Positions 7,100 to 17,647 are shown, numbered from the stretch's first letter. The stretch is 64,000 nt of DNA from Raoultibacter phocaeensis (GCF_901411515.1 NZ_CABDUX010000001.1:1054001-1118000), one strand, 5' to 3'. The notes: a model not told the origin generated them from the sequence alone. Numbers and translations: made by a program.

Positions 7100-10000
7100 A
7101 TGAAGCGTCGGGGGGGGGTTGCTTTTTCCGCCGCGCTTGCCGTCGTTCTCGTATTCGGGGGTTTGTTTCCCAGCACGCTTGAGCTTGCAAGCGGCGAGGA
7201 AGCCGAAAGCGCTTCGGGCGACGGCTCGGGCAGCGACATGGTCGGCGAGGCGTCGGCGAGCGTCACCATTCAGGTTGAGGGAAGCAGCGATGCCGCAGGT
7301 CTCAGCGCCGAATCGCTCGAGCACCGCATGCCGACGCTCGAGGAGTACCTGAAGCAGGCAACCGGTGGGAACGAACCCGCCGCCCTGTCAGCCGATGACG
7401 GCGGCGAAGAAGCCACGGCGGCCCAGCTCGCAGAGGTGTATGCCGCATCCGATCTGAAGCCGGGTACTCCAGCCTACTACGATGCGCGATGGAACGATGC
7501 GATCGACAAAGTGAAGAAAACCGGCGTCGGCGGCGCGAGCGTATGGGCTGATACGTCAGCGAAAGGAAACGAGGGAGGCGCGCTTGCTCCTTGGGACGGA
7601 AACCTCGCAGGAGTCAAACCTGCCCAAGGCGAGGGAACCACGGGCAACCCCTACAAGGTGTACACGGCGAACGAGCTTCGGTACGCTTTGGTGAACAAAG
7701 CATCGTGTCAGCTCATGCAGGATATCGATCTCGGTGGCGCACAGGGCATCAACTGGGCAGCGGTTTCCATCGATACCGCTGTGGTGATCGACGGTAACGG
7801 TTATACGATTTGGAACATGTTCTCTTACAGTGACGCGACCGAAGGAAACGAACCAGTCGGATTTCTCGGTACCATTTCTTCACCTGATTTCGTCCTGAAA
7901 AACCTCACGATGTCGAATTGCAAATGCGAATCGGCCAATCAGACGCAGCCAGGGCGCATGGCAACCATGATCGCGTGCTTACAAGCAGGAACCGTAGAAG
8001 GCTGCGGTTTGGAGAATTCGCTTGTAGGGCCGAGAAACGAAAACGGGTCGCTTTCCCTCTACGGGATTGGCGGGATGCTCGATTCTGCAGGCTGGCCTTC
8101 GACGGGTAAGATTTTCATCCGCAATTCTTACACGAAAAACGTCCATGCAAGGGGCACCGGGTGTGTCGCAAATTTCTATGAGGGAGGTTGGACGAGGGGC
8201 ACTGCCGATACTTCTACGATCACTATCGAGAATTCCGCTGCGATGGATGGTTCTATCGTAACGAACAGCGGCCATTCTGGGGGATTCATTTCTTGCACGG
8301 GCCAAACCGTTGTTACCAACTGCTTCTCTAACCTTGATTGCTACGGATACGACCAAACAGGCGTGTTTTGCGGGGTCATTCACAACAACGTGCAGATTAA
8401 AGACAGCTGGGCAAGCGGCAAAGTCGAGGGCGTTAGGAATAGCGGCGGATTTGTGAGCGGGCTGGGAGCTCACGACGCTATCGACTCGACGTTTGAGAAC
8501 TGCTATTCAACGTCGATGGTCGGCATGTCTTCGTCTGCAGCCGTGATGGGCGGTTTTGTAGGTTCGACCGAAAGCTATAGTGGCACAACGCCTAAACTGC
8601 ATTTTACCAATTGCTATGCAGCCGGCGAAGTAGGAACCCTGAAATCGCTTCCAGACGGTACGGCGGTCAACGACGATGGCACGCCCGTGTCGGATGTTGG
8701 AGGCTTTGCGGGCGTATCGACGACGGCGGTCTACAATGCCTGCTATTACGATAAGCAAACGACGGGATCAGCGGAAAAGGCCATCGCAAACCAACCCGAC
8801 AATCGTGTGACAGGTCTCTTGACCAAATCCCTTTCGACGCTCAATATCGGCTCTGATTGGTCTCTTTCGAACGACGGAAGCACCTATCCGCAACTGTCGG
8901 TGTTTACCACAGGCACCTGGGGAGGCAGTGCGAAACTCGGCGAGCTTGCCCGTGCTTATTCTCAGGCTTCGGTATCGACCGTGTTCCTCTATCCGTGCAA
9001 CGAAGCAACGTTTGACGCCGCAGCAACCGATTATGATACGGTACGCAAAATTCGCTACGCCTTCCCCTTGACGAACAATGCGTCGGTCAACAATTCCTCA
9101 ATCAAGACATCGTGGGTGTACGATCCCGATAACAGTGCGTATTATCCCAACGACAGTCCGCTGAACCCCGGCACCAAGATCATCACCCTTTCGGCTGCGC
9201 AAGGCGAGCCGGCAATGGACGACGTAAGCGTAACAGCAGTTGCTTCGGGCATCGGGTGGCTCCGCGTGTATACCGACTACGATGGCGTGGTGGGTACGCG
9301 CAATCTTCGGCTCGTGCCGACCACTTCGGTAGCTATCGGTACCGACAACAAAGCCATCGTAGGCTCGGATGCTACGGTGTATGCGCAGGCTACAAGCGCC
9401 GATCCTCAGTACAAACCGCTCGAAGAAACCTTGACGCGGTTCGACCATCGCGATGGTATCAAGTTTATCGTAGCGACTTCGGTTAACCTACAAGCGTTCA
9501 TGGACGATCCGAAGCCCGTCGGTGACGGAGGCTACGCTTCCTTGGAAGAAAAGATGGCCGCACACGACATCGGGTGCACCGATTTCGCGGATCCGAACCT
9601 CAACGCGGCTGTTTCGGTTGACAATAAAACCAACCTCGACTACGTCGTGAGGCTGCAAAACGCGGGGGGAGGCACGCTCGAGCAAGTTGTCCGCCTGTCG
9701 GTTTGCAAGGTGATTCCGAGTACTGTTGAGGGTCAACCTCCTACGTACTCGTTTCCGCTCGAGTGGACCGATTCTCTCAAGAATCTGTTTACAAAACAAC
9801 GGTCGGCTGAGTTGAGCGAAACGGGAACGTATTTGCTCAGCTATTCATGGATGGATCCGACGAAGACGAGCACGCAGGCGGAAGGCACAAAGTACCTGAC
9901 GGTTGTGCCTCCGCTTTCTCTCTCGTATCATCTTGGGTACGTACCGTCGGGTTCTTCCGACGATCTGTATACGAAAGATCCCGGAGCCTATCAGAACACG

Positions 10001-13000
10001 CAAACGATCACCGAACGTGCGCAGCTGTATCCCGAAACGGCAAAGCTTCCCGCGGCCCCCACTCGCTACGGGTACGATTTTTCGGGCTGGGTGTACAACC
10101 GCGATACGAGCATTTCCTTCGATGCCGATACCCCCATTACGGCGGTAACCGATGCCTTAGGCAACACCGAAACCAATATCTCCATTCTTGCGACATGGTC
10201 GGCCCATCCGCAGAACATCGTCATCAAGGACGGTAAGAACGGCACCGTGAAGGAGACGATCACTTCTGCATTCGACAGAGGCGTTTTAGCCGAACTCGAC
10301 GGAAAAGAAAGTTTGTTCAGCGATCAGGTAGTGGCGGGCAAATCGGAATTCTTGGGATGGCGAATCGAAAGCGGCCTCGGTGATGCTCGCATCGGGACGT
10401 ATGTTTCTGCTACCGATACCGTGCCTGACAACGAAGTGGTGGTGTACCCCTCGTTTGGCACGGTCGTCTCCGCCAACATAAGCGCCTACAACGAGACGCA
10501 GGGAGATATCGGTGGCCACGTGACTAACCGTGTGGGCGATCTGATTACCTACACGATTTCGATCAAGAACAGTTCGCCGGGGCTGAAGTGGAAGAATGCG
10601 AAGATCTTAGACGAGCTGCCGAAAGGCATCGACGTTGTGCCCGACAGTATACAGCTTGCCAAAGCAGGCGAAGATCCTCAACCCCTTCCGAACAGCGTGT
10701 ACAACGAGGCAGAAGGCGAAAACGGTTCCATCATCCACACGATGGATGTAACGCTCGATACCGACGACGAGTACCTGCTCTCATTTCAGGTAAAAATCAA
10801 CGACGACGCGCCGTACGTGAGCTCTGGCGCCGGGGCGGGCATTCTCAATTCGGCGACCGTCGATGGAACAGATGAAGATGGCAACGAAGTCGCCGCGACG
10901 ACCGATGAAGCGAAGCTACCGGGAAGCGGGTACGTGGCATTCACTCCCGCAGACAAGTGGGTCTCCAAAGACGCCGCCAACCTCACTGATCCGGGCGCTC
11001 CGTCGGCGCAAGTCGGCGATATCATCAAATACACCGTCGAGCTGGGCAACAAGAGCGATGATCCCAATTCGCGGTGGGAAAACGCATGGTTTTACGACAA
11101 GGTGCCTGCGGGCTTGGTGGTTGATCCGTCGAGCATCACCATGACGCATCCCCTCGAAGACGGCACCGAGGGGATGCATGAGCACATCGTTCCTACGGGC
11201 TACAATAAGGCTACAGGCGAAATCTCCGTTTCGGCTGGCGTTCTTAAAGCAGGGGAGAAAGCGACGCTTACTTTTGACGTGATCGTGTCGCCCGATGCGG
11301 TCGGTCAGTCGATCAAGAACACCGCGTGGGCCGTAACCGACGGCAAAGACAACCCTACCGATCCGCCCGACAATCCGGGCGACGTGACCGATCCCCCGAA
11401 ACCCAACCCCGACAATCCCGACCCCGACAGCCCCGATCCCGATCCGACCGATCCGGTGGGGCCGGGTGGCGAGGGTAAGGCGCAGCTTTCGGTGGCGAAG
11501 TCGACGAACGTGACCGAGGCATCGCCGGGAAGCATCATCCCCTACACCATCACCGTGTCGAACGCGGGCGACGCGCACGCCAAAGACGTGGTCATCACCG
11601 ATGCGCTGCCCGAGGGGCTCGCCTACGTGTCGTCGGTGCCCGCAGCTCAGGTGAACGGGCAGAACGTTTCCTGGACGCTCACGGTACCCGCGGGCATGAG
11701 CGTCACGCGCACGGTCATGGCGCGCGTGACGGGCACCGCGGGCACTACCATCGCGAACAGCGTGACGGTAACCGATCCCGCCGACCCCGATAATCCTGTA
11801 ACGCCTCCGGTCGACCCGCCGATCGAAGTCGTGCCGGGCGCCGATGCGCCCGATGTACACATCGCCAAGACGGCGAGCGCTGATACCGCACTTACCGGAA
11901 GCCAGCTCACCTACGCGATCTTCGTGAGCAACAGCGGTGCTGCGGATGCGACGGGCGTTGCCGTGACCGATCAGCTGCCCGCGGGCACGCTCTTTATGAG
12001 CGCGAGCGACGGCGGAACGTACCGCAACGGCGTGTGTGCCTGGACCGTCGATGTGCCGGCTGGTCAGACAAAACAGCTGAACCTGACCGTCAAAGTACAG
12101 GCGAAAACGGGAACGCTCGTGAACATGGCAACCTCGGTGCATGCGGGTAAAGCCGATGTCAGCGAACCGGTGCAAACGACGGTTTCCCAGAAGCCGATCG
12201 TCGAAGACAAGCCGCAGCTTTCGGTGACGAAGACGACGGATGCAACGTCTGTTGCGCAGGGTAGCGAGATTCCCTATACCATCACGGTCACGAATTCGGG
12301 CAAGGGCGATGCGACCGGCATCGACATCGTGGATGCGCTGCCGGCGGGACTCGAATACGTATCGAGTTCGCCTGCTGCTACGACCGTCGAGGGCAACACG
12401 GTTACCTGGACCGTTGATATCGCGTCGGGTCAAACCATCGTGCGTACGATCGTCGCGCGGGTGACGGGTGATGTGGGGGCGAGCATCGAAAACGGTGTAA
12501 GCGTGACGAACCCCGACGGGGGCGATCCGATTGCACCCCCCGACAACCCGACTGTCGATGTGACCGATCCCGAAGACGCTAAGGAAACGGTCGACCTTTC
12601 CATCTCGAAAGCGTCGAGTGTCGACGCGGCGAAGACCGGGGATCAGATCACCTATACCGTGACGGTTTTTAACAAGGGCGGTAAAGAGGCTGTCGACGTG
12701 ACCGTCACCGATGCTCTGCCGGCGGGGCTTTCGTTCGTGTCGGCAACCGAAGGCGCAACTGCTGCAAACGGCACCGTCTCGTGGACGGGTACTGTCGGCG
12801 CTCAGTCGAGCACGTCGTTTGCCATCGTTGCCGAGGTGGCCGCTAAAAACGCGACGTTGGTGAACACGGCGGTGGCCACTCACGAGGGCACCCAGGTTAC
12901 CTCCGATCCGACAACCGTTGCCGTGACAAGCGATACACCCACGCCCGACACCAAGCCCGAACTCTCGGTTACGAAAACGACCGATGTCGAAGGTGCCGCA

Positions 13001-16000
13001 CCGGGATCCCTCGTGCCCTTCACCATTACGGTGTCGAATACCGGCGACGGCGATGCGAAAGGCGTGGCCGTTGTCGACAACCTGCCTTCCGGGCTCGAAT
13101 ACGTATCGAGCACCCCGGCTGCAACGTACGACAAGGCGACCAACGCCGTTTCGTGGACGGTCGATGTGGCGGCGGGCGGCCAGACGGTGTGCGTGGTCAC
13201 GGCCCGCGTTGCCGAGGGGGCAACGGGTTCGCTGGAGAACTCGGTTACGGTGACCGACCCGAACGATTCCGACAATCCCGTCACGCCGCCCGACGTTCCG
13301 CAGGTCGATGTGACCGACCCCGACCCCGGTGCGAAGCCCAGCATCTCGCTTGCTAAAACGGCGAGCGCTTCGACCACGGTGCCAGGTGGTCAGATCACCT
13401 ATACGCTTGCGCTTACCAACACGGGAACCGTCGATGCGGAAGGCGTGGCGCTCACCGACGCCTTGCCCGCCGGATCGAGCTTCGTGATGGCAAGCGACGG
13501 CGGCGCGTGCGAAAACGGTATGGTTTCCTGGACGCTCGACGTGGCTGCCGGGCAGCAGAAAGAGGTGACGGTCACCATCGACGCACCCGCTTCGAGCGGC
13601 AGCATGATGAACACGGCGCAGGCCGTTTCAGGCGATACGACCGTGAAATCCGACACGGTGACGACCACCGTGAAGGAAGAGGATGCGGGCGATGCGGGCA
13701 AGCCGCAGCTTTCGGTTGCGAAGTCCACTCCGGTCACCCAGGCCCAGCCCGGTTCGGTGGTGCCCTACACGATAACCGTTTCGAATACCGGTGACGCCGA
13801 TGCGATCGACGTCGAGGTGGTCGACGAGCTTCCCTCGGGGCTCGAGTACGTATCGAGCAGTCCGACCGGTAAGGTCGAGGGCAGCAAAATCACCTGGAAG
13901 GTCACCGTCAAGGTGGGCGAATCGGTTGTGCGCATGCTCAACGCGCGCGTGACGGCAACCGATGGGCAGAGCATCGCAAACAGCGTTACCGTGACCGATC
14001 CGAACGATCCCGACAATCCGATCGAGCCTCCTGAGAAACCGGAGATCACGGTGCCCGAAGAGGCGAAGCCGAGCGCCGTTCTGTCGGTCGATGCGAGCAC
14101 CGCTTCAACGGGCGATACCGTCCGCTACACGCTTACCGTTACGAACGCGACGAAATCCGATGCCGACGGCGTGAAAGCCGTGCACAGGCTTCCCGTCGGC
14201 GTGAGCTTCCAGACCGCGAGCGACGGCGGCGTCTACGCTCCCGACACCGCACCCGCAGCACCCGCCGCGTTCGGGGAGCGCGCCGCACTTGCCGATACGC
14301 GCGAACCTGCGGCCGACGTCGACAACGATGCCGGTACGGTTACCTGGACGATGGACGTGCCTGCCGGATCGTCGGTCACGCGCGTGGTGTCGGCTAAAGT
14401 GACGGCACAGAGCGGCTCGCTTGTAAGCTCAGCCGATCTCATTCACAACAACAAGACCATCGCGGTTGCTCCGGTGTCGACCACGGTGCTCACCGACGGC
14501 TCGAGCACGGGCACGCCGAAGATCAGCGTGTTGAAAACCACGTCGGCGACCGAGGCGGCCCCGGGAGCTCAGATCCCCTACACCATCACGGTGCGCAATA
14601 CCGGTGACGGCGATGCGGCGAACCTCAAGGTGACCGATACGCTTCCCGCTTCGCTTACCTACGTATCGAGTAGTCCTGCTGGCGTGCACGATAGCGGCGC
14701 GAACACGGTTACCTGGACGATCGACGCGCTTGCCGCGGGCCAATCGGTCACGCGCACCATCGTTGCGCAGGTGGCCGACGATGCGACGGGTACCGTTGCC
14801 AATACGGTCGAAGTAACCGATCCCGCCCATCCCGATGAACCCGTTACGCCCCCGATCGATCCCGATACGCCGATCATCGATCCTGACGACGAGGCGAAAC
14901 CGCTTATCAGCATTTCTAAAACGGCGGATAAGGATGCCGCCGAAAACGGCGATGAAGTGGCCTACACCGTTACCGTAGCCAATACCGGTACGGCCGATGC
15001 GAACGGCGTCAAGGTGAGCGATACGCTTCCCCAAGGACTCCAGTTCGTCGAAGCTTCCGACGGCGGTGCGTTCGAAAACGGTACCGCCGCGTGGACGGTC
15101 GACGTGCCTGCGGGGGCAACGGTAACGCGCACGCTCAAGGCTACCGTCACCGCGAAAGCCGGTACCCTTACCAACGTCGCGCTCGCTTCGCACGCCGGCA
15201 CGACTGCTTCGTCCGAATCGGTGAGCACGACGGTTACTCCTGGTTCCGCAGGGCCGGGAACGCCCGAGCTCTCGGTTTCGAAAACAACGCCCGTCACCCA
15301 GGCGGCTCAGGGTTCCGAGATTCCCTATCTCATCACCGTTACCAACACCGGAGACGGCGATGCGCTCGGCTACCGCATCGTCGATGTGCTGCCCGAGGGT
15401 CTCGCCTACGTGTCGAGCACCCCGGCTGCTGCGGTGAACGGCCAGGAGGTTTCGTGGACGGCCGATGTGCTCAAGGGCACTTCAGTCACGCGTACCGTGG
15501 TCGTGCGGGTAACCGGAGCGGTGGGTGCGACGATCAAGAACAGCGTATCGGTAACCGACCCCGACGGCGGCAACGAAGTGGTGCCGCCGGTCGATCCGCC
15601 CATCGACGTGACCGATCCCGAAAAGCGCGCCGATGTGCATATCACGAAGTCGGCCAAAACCGATAAGGCTCCAGCCGGAGGCCGTTTGGTGTACTCCATC
15701 ATGCTGACGAATACTGGCGATGCCGACGCGAACGGCGTAGTCGTGACCGACAAGCTTCCGATGAACACCTCGTTTATGGACGCGAGCGATGGGGGCACCT
15801 ACGATACGAAGACCAACAAGATCACCTGGACGGTCGATGTGCCCGCTGGCGCTACGAAAGAGATCAAGCTCGGTGTGAGGATCGAGGCGGCAACGGGAAC
15901 CATCGTGAACGTGGCGACCCAAACCTACGACGGTAAATCTGAATCGACGGTGCCGGCAGTCGTATCGCCGGTTACGACCGATGTGACGGAGGCCGATCCC

Positions 16001-17581
16001 GAGACGACCGCCGAAAAGACCGTCCGCAACGTGACGGCCGAAGCTGAAGGACGCGAGGGTGCCGACGATCCGACTACCTGGCTCGACCGCGATATCCTCG
16101 AATACACGGTGGTCGCAGCCAACACGAACAGCACCTCGCTGTGGCGCGAAGTCGTGCTTTCCGATGTTTTGCCTGCAGGACTCGAACTTGCCGAGGGTGA
16201 GCCCGTGCTGTATACGGCGCCAGGATCCGTCGATGGTGTTCAGCTCGATGGGGCCTACGACGCGTCAGCGAGGACGCTTCGCGTCGAGGTAGGCGATATC
16301 GGCGGAGGCGAGCAGGCAAAGCTTGTCTACCGCACGCAGATCATCGCCGGTGACGATTATTCGGTTGACGCCCATCTGCGCAACCGCGTGCAATCGGCTG
16401 GCTATTCGCCCGATGGGGGTACGGAAATCATCGAGGAAGCGTTGGCCCCCGTTCCCACGCCGGTGCCGCTTTCCGACAAGGCGCTTTCGAAACAGGCGGT
16501 GAATTTGACCGACCCTGCCGACGATGTGGTGCAGGTGGGTGACCGCATCAGGTACACGATAACGGCCGAGAACCGCGAGCCGAACCCGCGCGCTGCGTGG
16601 GACAACGCCTACATCTACGATCGCATTCCCGCTGCACTCGATATCGATGTGGCAACGCTGACGCTCGTGGCATCGGACGGTTCGGTCCATGCAGTGGCAG
16701 ACTGCTTCGATCCTGCGAGCCGCGAACTCATCGTTTCTGTCGGGCGCATTGTCGGCGGAACTTCGGCGGTCGTGACGTTCGAGGCGACAATTCCCGAGCG
16801 GGCGGTTGGCGAGGATATTGCGAACGTTGCGATGGTCGGCACGCTCGATCCAGCGGATCCGACTGTGCCCGCAAACCCCGGCGTACCGGATCCGGATACG
16901 GTGCCCGAGCCGGCAGAGCCCGACTTGGACGATAGTCCCGTCACGCCGAACCCCGCACCGACCGACCCTGTTGTTCCAAACGGTGAGGGCGAAGTGCTGC
17001 TTGCCGATCCTGATCCGTCGGTCGATAAAACGGTCAAGGATCTTGCGGGCGATGGCTCCTACGATAACGGCGACGAGGTGCTCTATACGATCACCGTGGC
17101 GAACGCCCGGCCTGGATCGGCGTGGTACGGCGTCGCCGTAACCGACACGGTGCCCCTGGGGCTCAAACTCGATGCGAAATCCATCAGGATAGCCGGCCCC
17201 GACAAGGTGTTCGCCGATGTTGCGCCCGAAGCGTACAACGAAGGCACCCGCGAACTCAGCGTTTTCGTGGGCGATGTGCTCGGCGGCGAAACGTACACGG
17301 TCGTGTACACCTGCACGCTCGATTTTTCGCTCGGCGAGGGCGATGTGGTGAACCATGTGGTCGTGTCGGGAAGCGATCCGGGAGGCGTTGACGAGGGGGT
17401 CGAGGGCGGCGCATCCATCGTGCGCCCGCTCATCCCGTGGGACAGCTCGGCGCTTGTGCGTTCGGGCGATGCAAACGGCAACCTCGTATCGCTTCTGGCG
17501 CTGGTCGTTCTCATGGCGGGTGGCCTTGCAGCGTCAGCCGGCTATCTATCGAGATCGCGCACCCGCCGACGCAGAGCATAA
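7100..17581 (+). CDS. Giant surface adhesin with beta-helix-like head and 17 DUF11 repeat modules; phase-variable start
   Basis: A 3,493-residue secreted protein. ATG 7100 begins a signal peptide (basic start, then AFSAALAVVLVFGG); the frame is open upstream to 6812 but the likely promoter lies inside that stretch. Residues about 184-600 resemble GLUG/beta-helix adhesin repeats (VIDGNGYTIWNMF, GGFVGSTESYSGT). Near 986-1033 is an InlB B-like repeat (YGYDFSGWVYNRD). From about 1130 to 3430 come 17 DUF11-type Ig-like modules; modules 3-14 alternate two kinds as six A-B pairs. The tail has LVRSGD (3452-3457), a hydrophobic helix and RSRTRRRRA: a cell-wall sorting signal in layout, with LVRSG in place of LPxTG. 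Nine G at codons 4-6 suggest slipped-strand ON/OFF switching; it is ON here. Expected role: long stalk presenting an adhesive head. Confidence 0.88.
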   Translation: MKRRGGVAFSAALAVVLVFGGLFPSTLELASGEEAESASGDGSGSDMVGEASASVTIQVEGSSDAAGLSAESLEHRMPTLEEYLKQATGGNEPAALSADDGGEEATAAQLAEVYAASDLKPGTPAYYDARWNDAIDKVKKTGVGGASVWADTSAKGNEGGALAPWDGNLAGVKPAQGEGTTGNPYKVYTANELRYALVNKASCQLMQDIDLGGAQGINWAAVSIDTAVVIDGNGYTIWNMFSYSDATEGNEPVGFLGTISSPDFVLKNLTMSNCKCESANQTQPGRMATMIACLQAGTVEGCGLENSLVGPRNENGSLSLYGIGGMLDSAGWPSTGKIFIRNSYTKNVHARGTGCVANFYEGGWTRGTADTSTITIENSAAMDGSIVTNSGHSGGFISCTGQTVVTNCFSNLDCYGYDQTGVFCGVIHNNVQIKDSWASGKVEGVRNSGGFVSGLGAHDAIDSTFENCYSTSMVGMSSSAAVMGGFVGSTESYSGTTPKLHFTNCYAAGEVGTLKSLPDGTAVNDDGTPVSDVGGFAGVSTTAVYNACYYDKQTTGSAEKAIANQPDNRVTGLLTKSLSTLNIGSDWSLSNDGSTYPQLSVFTTGTWGGSAKLGELARAYSQASVSTVFLYPCNEATFDAAATDYDTVRKIRYAFPLTNNASVNNSSIKTSWVYDPDNSAYYPNDSPLNPGTKIITLSAAQGEPAMDDVSVTAVASGIGWLRVYTDYDGVVGTRNLRLVPTTSVAIGTDNKAIVGSDATVYAQATSADPQYKPLEETLTRFDHRDGIKFIVATSVNLQAFMDDPKPVGDGGYASLEEKMAAHDIGCTDFADPNLNAAVSVDNKTNLDYVVRLQNAGGGTLEQVVRLSVCKVIPSTVEGQPPTYSFPLEWTDSLKNLFTKQRSAELSETGTYLLSYSWMDPTKTSTQAEGTKYLTVVPPLSLSYHLGYVPSGSSDDLYTKDPGAYQNTQTITERAQLYPETAKLPAAPTRYGYDFSGWVYNRDTSISFDADTPITAVTDALGNTETNISILATWSAHPQNIVIKDGKNGTVKETITSAFDRGVLAELDGKESLFSDQVVAGKSEFLGWRIESGLGDARIGTYVSATDTVPDNEVVVYPSFGTVVSANISAYNETQGDIGGHVTNRVGDLITYTISIKNSSPGLKWKNAKILDELPKGIDVVPDSIQLAKAGEDPQPLPNSVYNEAEGENGSIIHTMDVTLDTDDEYLLSFQVKINDDAPYVSSGAGAGILNSATVDGTDEDGNEVAATTDEAKLPGSGYVAFTPADKWVSKDAANLTDPGAPSAQVGDIIKYTVELGNKSDDPNSRWENAWFYDKVPAGLVVDPSSITMTHPLEDGTEGMHEHIVPTGYNKATGEISVSAGVLKAGEKATLTFDVIVSPDAVGQSIKNTAWAVTDGKDNPTDPPDNPGDVTDPPKPNPDNPDPDSPDPDPTDPVGPGGEGKAQLSVAKSTNVTEASPGSIIPYTITVSNAGDAHAKDVVITDALPEGLAYVSSVPAAQVNGQNVSWTLTVPAGMSVTRTVMARVTGTAGTTIANSVTVTDPADPDNPVTPPVDPPIEVVPGADAPDVHIAKTASADTALTGSQLTYAIFVSNSGAADATGVAVTDQLPAGTLFMSASDGGTYRNGVCAWTVDVPAGQTKQLNLTVKVQAKTGTLVNMATSVHAGKADVSEPVQTTVSQKPIVEDKPQLSVTKTTDATSVAQGSEIPYTITVTNSGKGDATGIDIVDALPAGLEYVSSSPAATTVEGNTVTWTVDIASGQTIVRTIVARVTGDVGASIENGVSVTNPDGGDPIAPPDNPTVDVTDPEDAKETVDLSISKASSVDAAKTGDQITYTVTVFNKGGKEAVDVTVTDALPAGLSFVSATEGATAANGTVSWTGTVGAQSSTSFAIVAEVAAKNATLVNTAVATHEGTQVTSDPTTVAVTSDTPTPDTKPELSVTKTTDVEGAAPGSLVPFTITVSNTGDGDAKGVAVVDNLPSGLEYVSSTPAATYDKATNAVSWTVDVAAGGQTVCVVTARVAEGATGSLENSVTVTDPNDSDNPVTPPDVPQVDVTDPDPGAKPSISLAKTASASTTVPGGQITYTLALTNTGTVDAEGVALTDALPAGSSFVMASDGGACENGMVSWTLDVAAGQQKEVTVTIDAPASSGSMMNTAQAVSGDTTVKSDTVTTTVKEEDAGDAGKPQLSVAKSTPVTQAQPGSVVPYTITVSNTGDADAIDVEVVDELPSGLEYVSSSPTGKVEGSKITWKVTVKVGESVVRMLNARVTATDGQSIANSVTVTDPNDPDNPIEPPEKPEITVPEEAKPSAVLSVDASTASTGDTVRYTLTVTNATKSDADGVKAVHRLPVGVSFQTASDGGVYAPDTAPAAPAAFGERAALADTREPAADVDNDAGTVTWTMDVPAGSSVTRVVSAKVTAQSGSLVSSADLIHNNKTIAVAPVSTTVLTDGSSTGTPKISVLKTTSATEAAPGAQIPYTITVRNTGDGDAANLKVTDTLPASLTYVSSSPAGVHDSGANTVTWTIDALAAGQSVTRTIVAQVADDATGTVANTVEVTDPAHPDEPVTPPIDPDTPIIDPDDEAKPLISISKTADKDAAENGDEVAYTVTVANTGTADANGVKVSDTLPQGLQFVEASDGGAFENGTAAWTVDVPAGATVTRTLKATVTAKAGTLTNVALASHAGTTASSESVSTTVTPGSAGPGTPELSVSKTTPVTQAAQGSEIPYLITVTNTGDGDALGYRIVDVLPEGLAYVSSTPAAAVNGQEVSWTADVLKGTSVTRTVVVRVTGAVGATIKNSVSVTDPDGGNEVVPPVDPPIDVTDPEKRADVHITKSAKTDKAPAGGRLVYSIMLTNTGDADANGVVVTDKLPMNTSFMDASDGGTYDTKTNKITWTVDVPAGATKEIKLGVRIEAATGTIVNVATQTYDGKSESTVPAVVSPVTTDVTEADPETTAEKTVRNVTAEAEGREGADDPTTWLDRDILEYTVVAANTNSTSLWREVVLSDVLPAGLELAEGEPVLYTAPGSVDGVQLDGAYDASARTLRVEVGDIGGGEQAKLVYRTQIIAGDDYSVDAHLRNRVQSAGYSPDGGTEIIEEALAPVPTPVPLSDKALSKQAVNLTDPADDVVQVGDRIRYTITAENREPNPRAAWDNAYIYDRIPAALDIDVATLTLVASDGSVHAVADCFDPASRELIVSVGRIVGGTSAVVTFEATIPERAVGEDIANVAMVGTLDPADPTVPANPGVPDPDTVPEPAEPDLDDSPVTPNPAPTDPVVPNGEGEVLLADPDPSVDKTVKDLAGDGSYDNGDEVLYTITVANARPGSAWYGVAVTDTVPLGLKLDAKSIRIAGPDKVFADVAPEAYNEGTRELSVFVGDVLGGETYTVVYTCTLDFSLGEGDVVNHVVVSGSDPGGVDEGVEGGASIVRPLIPWDSSALVRSGDANGNLVSLLALVVLMAGGLAASAGYLSRSRTRRRRA
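7110..7118 (+). repeat. Nine-G homopolymer tract just after the start codon of the giant adhesin
   Basis: The tract lies at codons 4-6 (CGG GGG GGG G) of the signal peptide. With nine G the 10.5-kb frame is open; loss or gain of one G would stop translation early. This is a typical position for a phase-variation tract. Confidence 0.9.
11460..15990 (+). repeat. Six tandem A-B pairs of DUF11 modules
   Basis: Each A module begins like PQLSVTKTT, contains PYTITVxNTGDGDA and YVSSxPA; each B module begins like ISIAKTAS, contains SDGG..ENG..WTVDVPAG and ends VNxA. A modules begin near 11480, 12210, 12955, 13700, 14510 and 15260, so the pair repeats about every 730-810 bases. The copies have diverged in sequence, so this is an old internal duplication of a two-domain unit, not a recent expansion. 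Confidence 0.8.
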
Positions 17582-17613
17582 GGAACACAAAGGGACGGTC
17601 CTTTTGTGTTCCT
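17581..17613 (+). repeat. GGGACGGTCC palindromic repeat, copy C, overlapping the adhesin stop codon
   Basis: A 33-base near-palindrome with arms AGGAACACAAA and TTTGTGTTCCT around GGGACGGTCC. Only position 12 and the centre break symmetry. It starts on the last base of the TAA stop of the giant adhesin gene, so it may serve as its 3' hairpin. Confidence 0.9.
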
Positions 17614-17621
17614 GTATGCAA

Positions 17622-17647
17622 CAGCGCCCGCGATACTGCGGGCGCTG
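17622..17647. terminator. GC-rich hairpin between the adhesin and the zinc-ribbon gene
   Basis: CAGCGCCCGC / GCGGGCGCTG with loop GATACT. No T-run on either side, so termination strength is uncertain; it lies between two genes that converge. Confidence 0.5.

Noticed and set aside
10916-12883. 655-codon open frame on the minus strand across the adhesin repeats
   Set aside because: It mirrors the repeated, GC-rich coding of the DUF11 modules; its product is His/Arg/Asp-rich without domains, and no ribosome site is seen.
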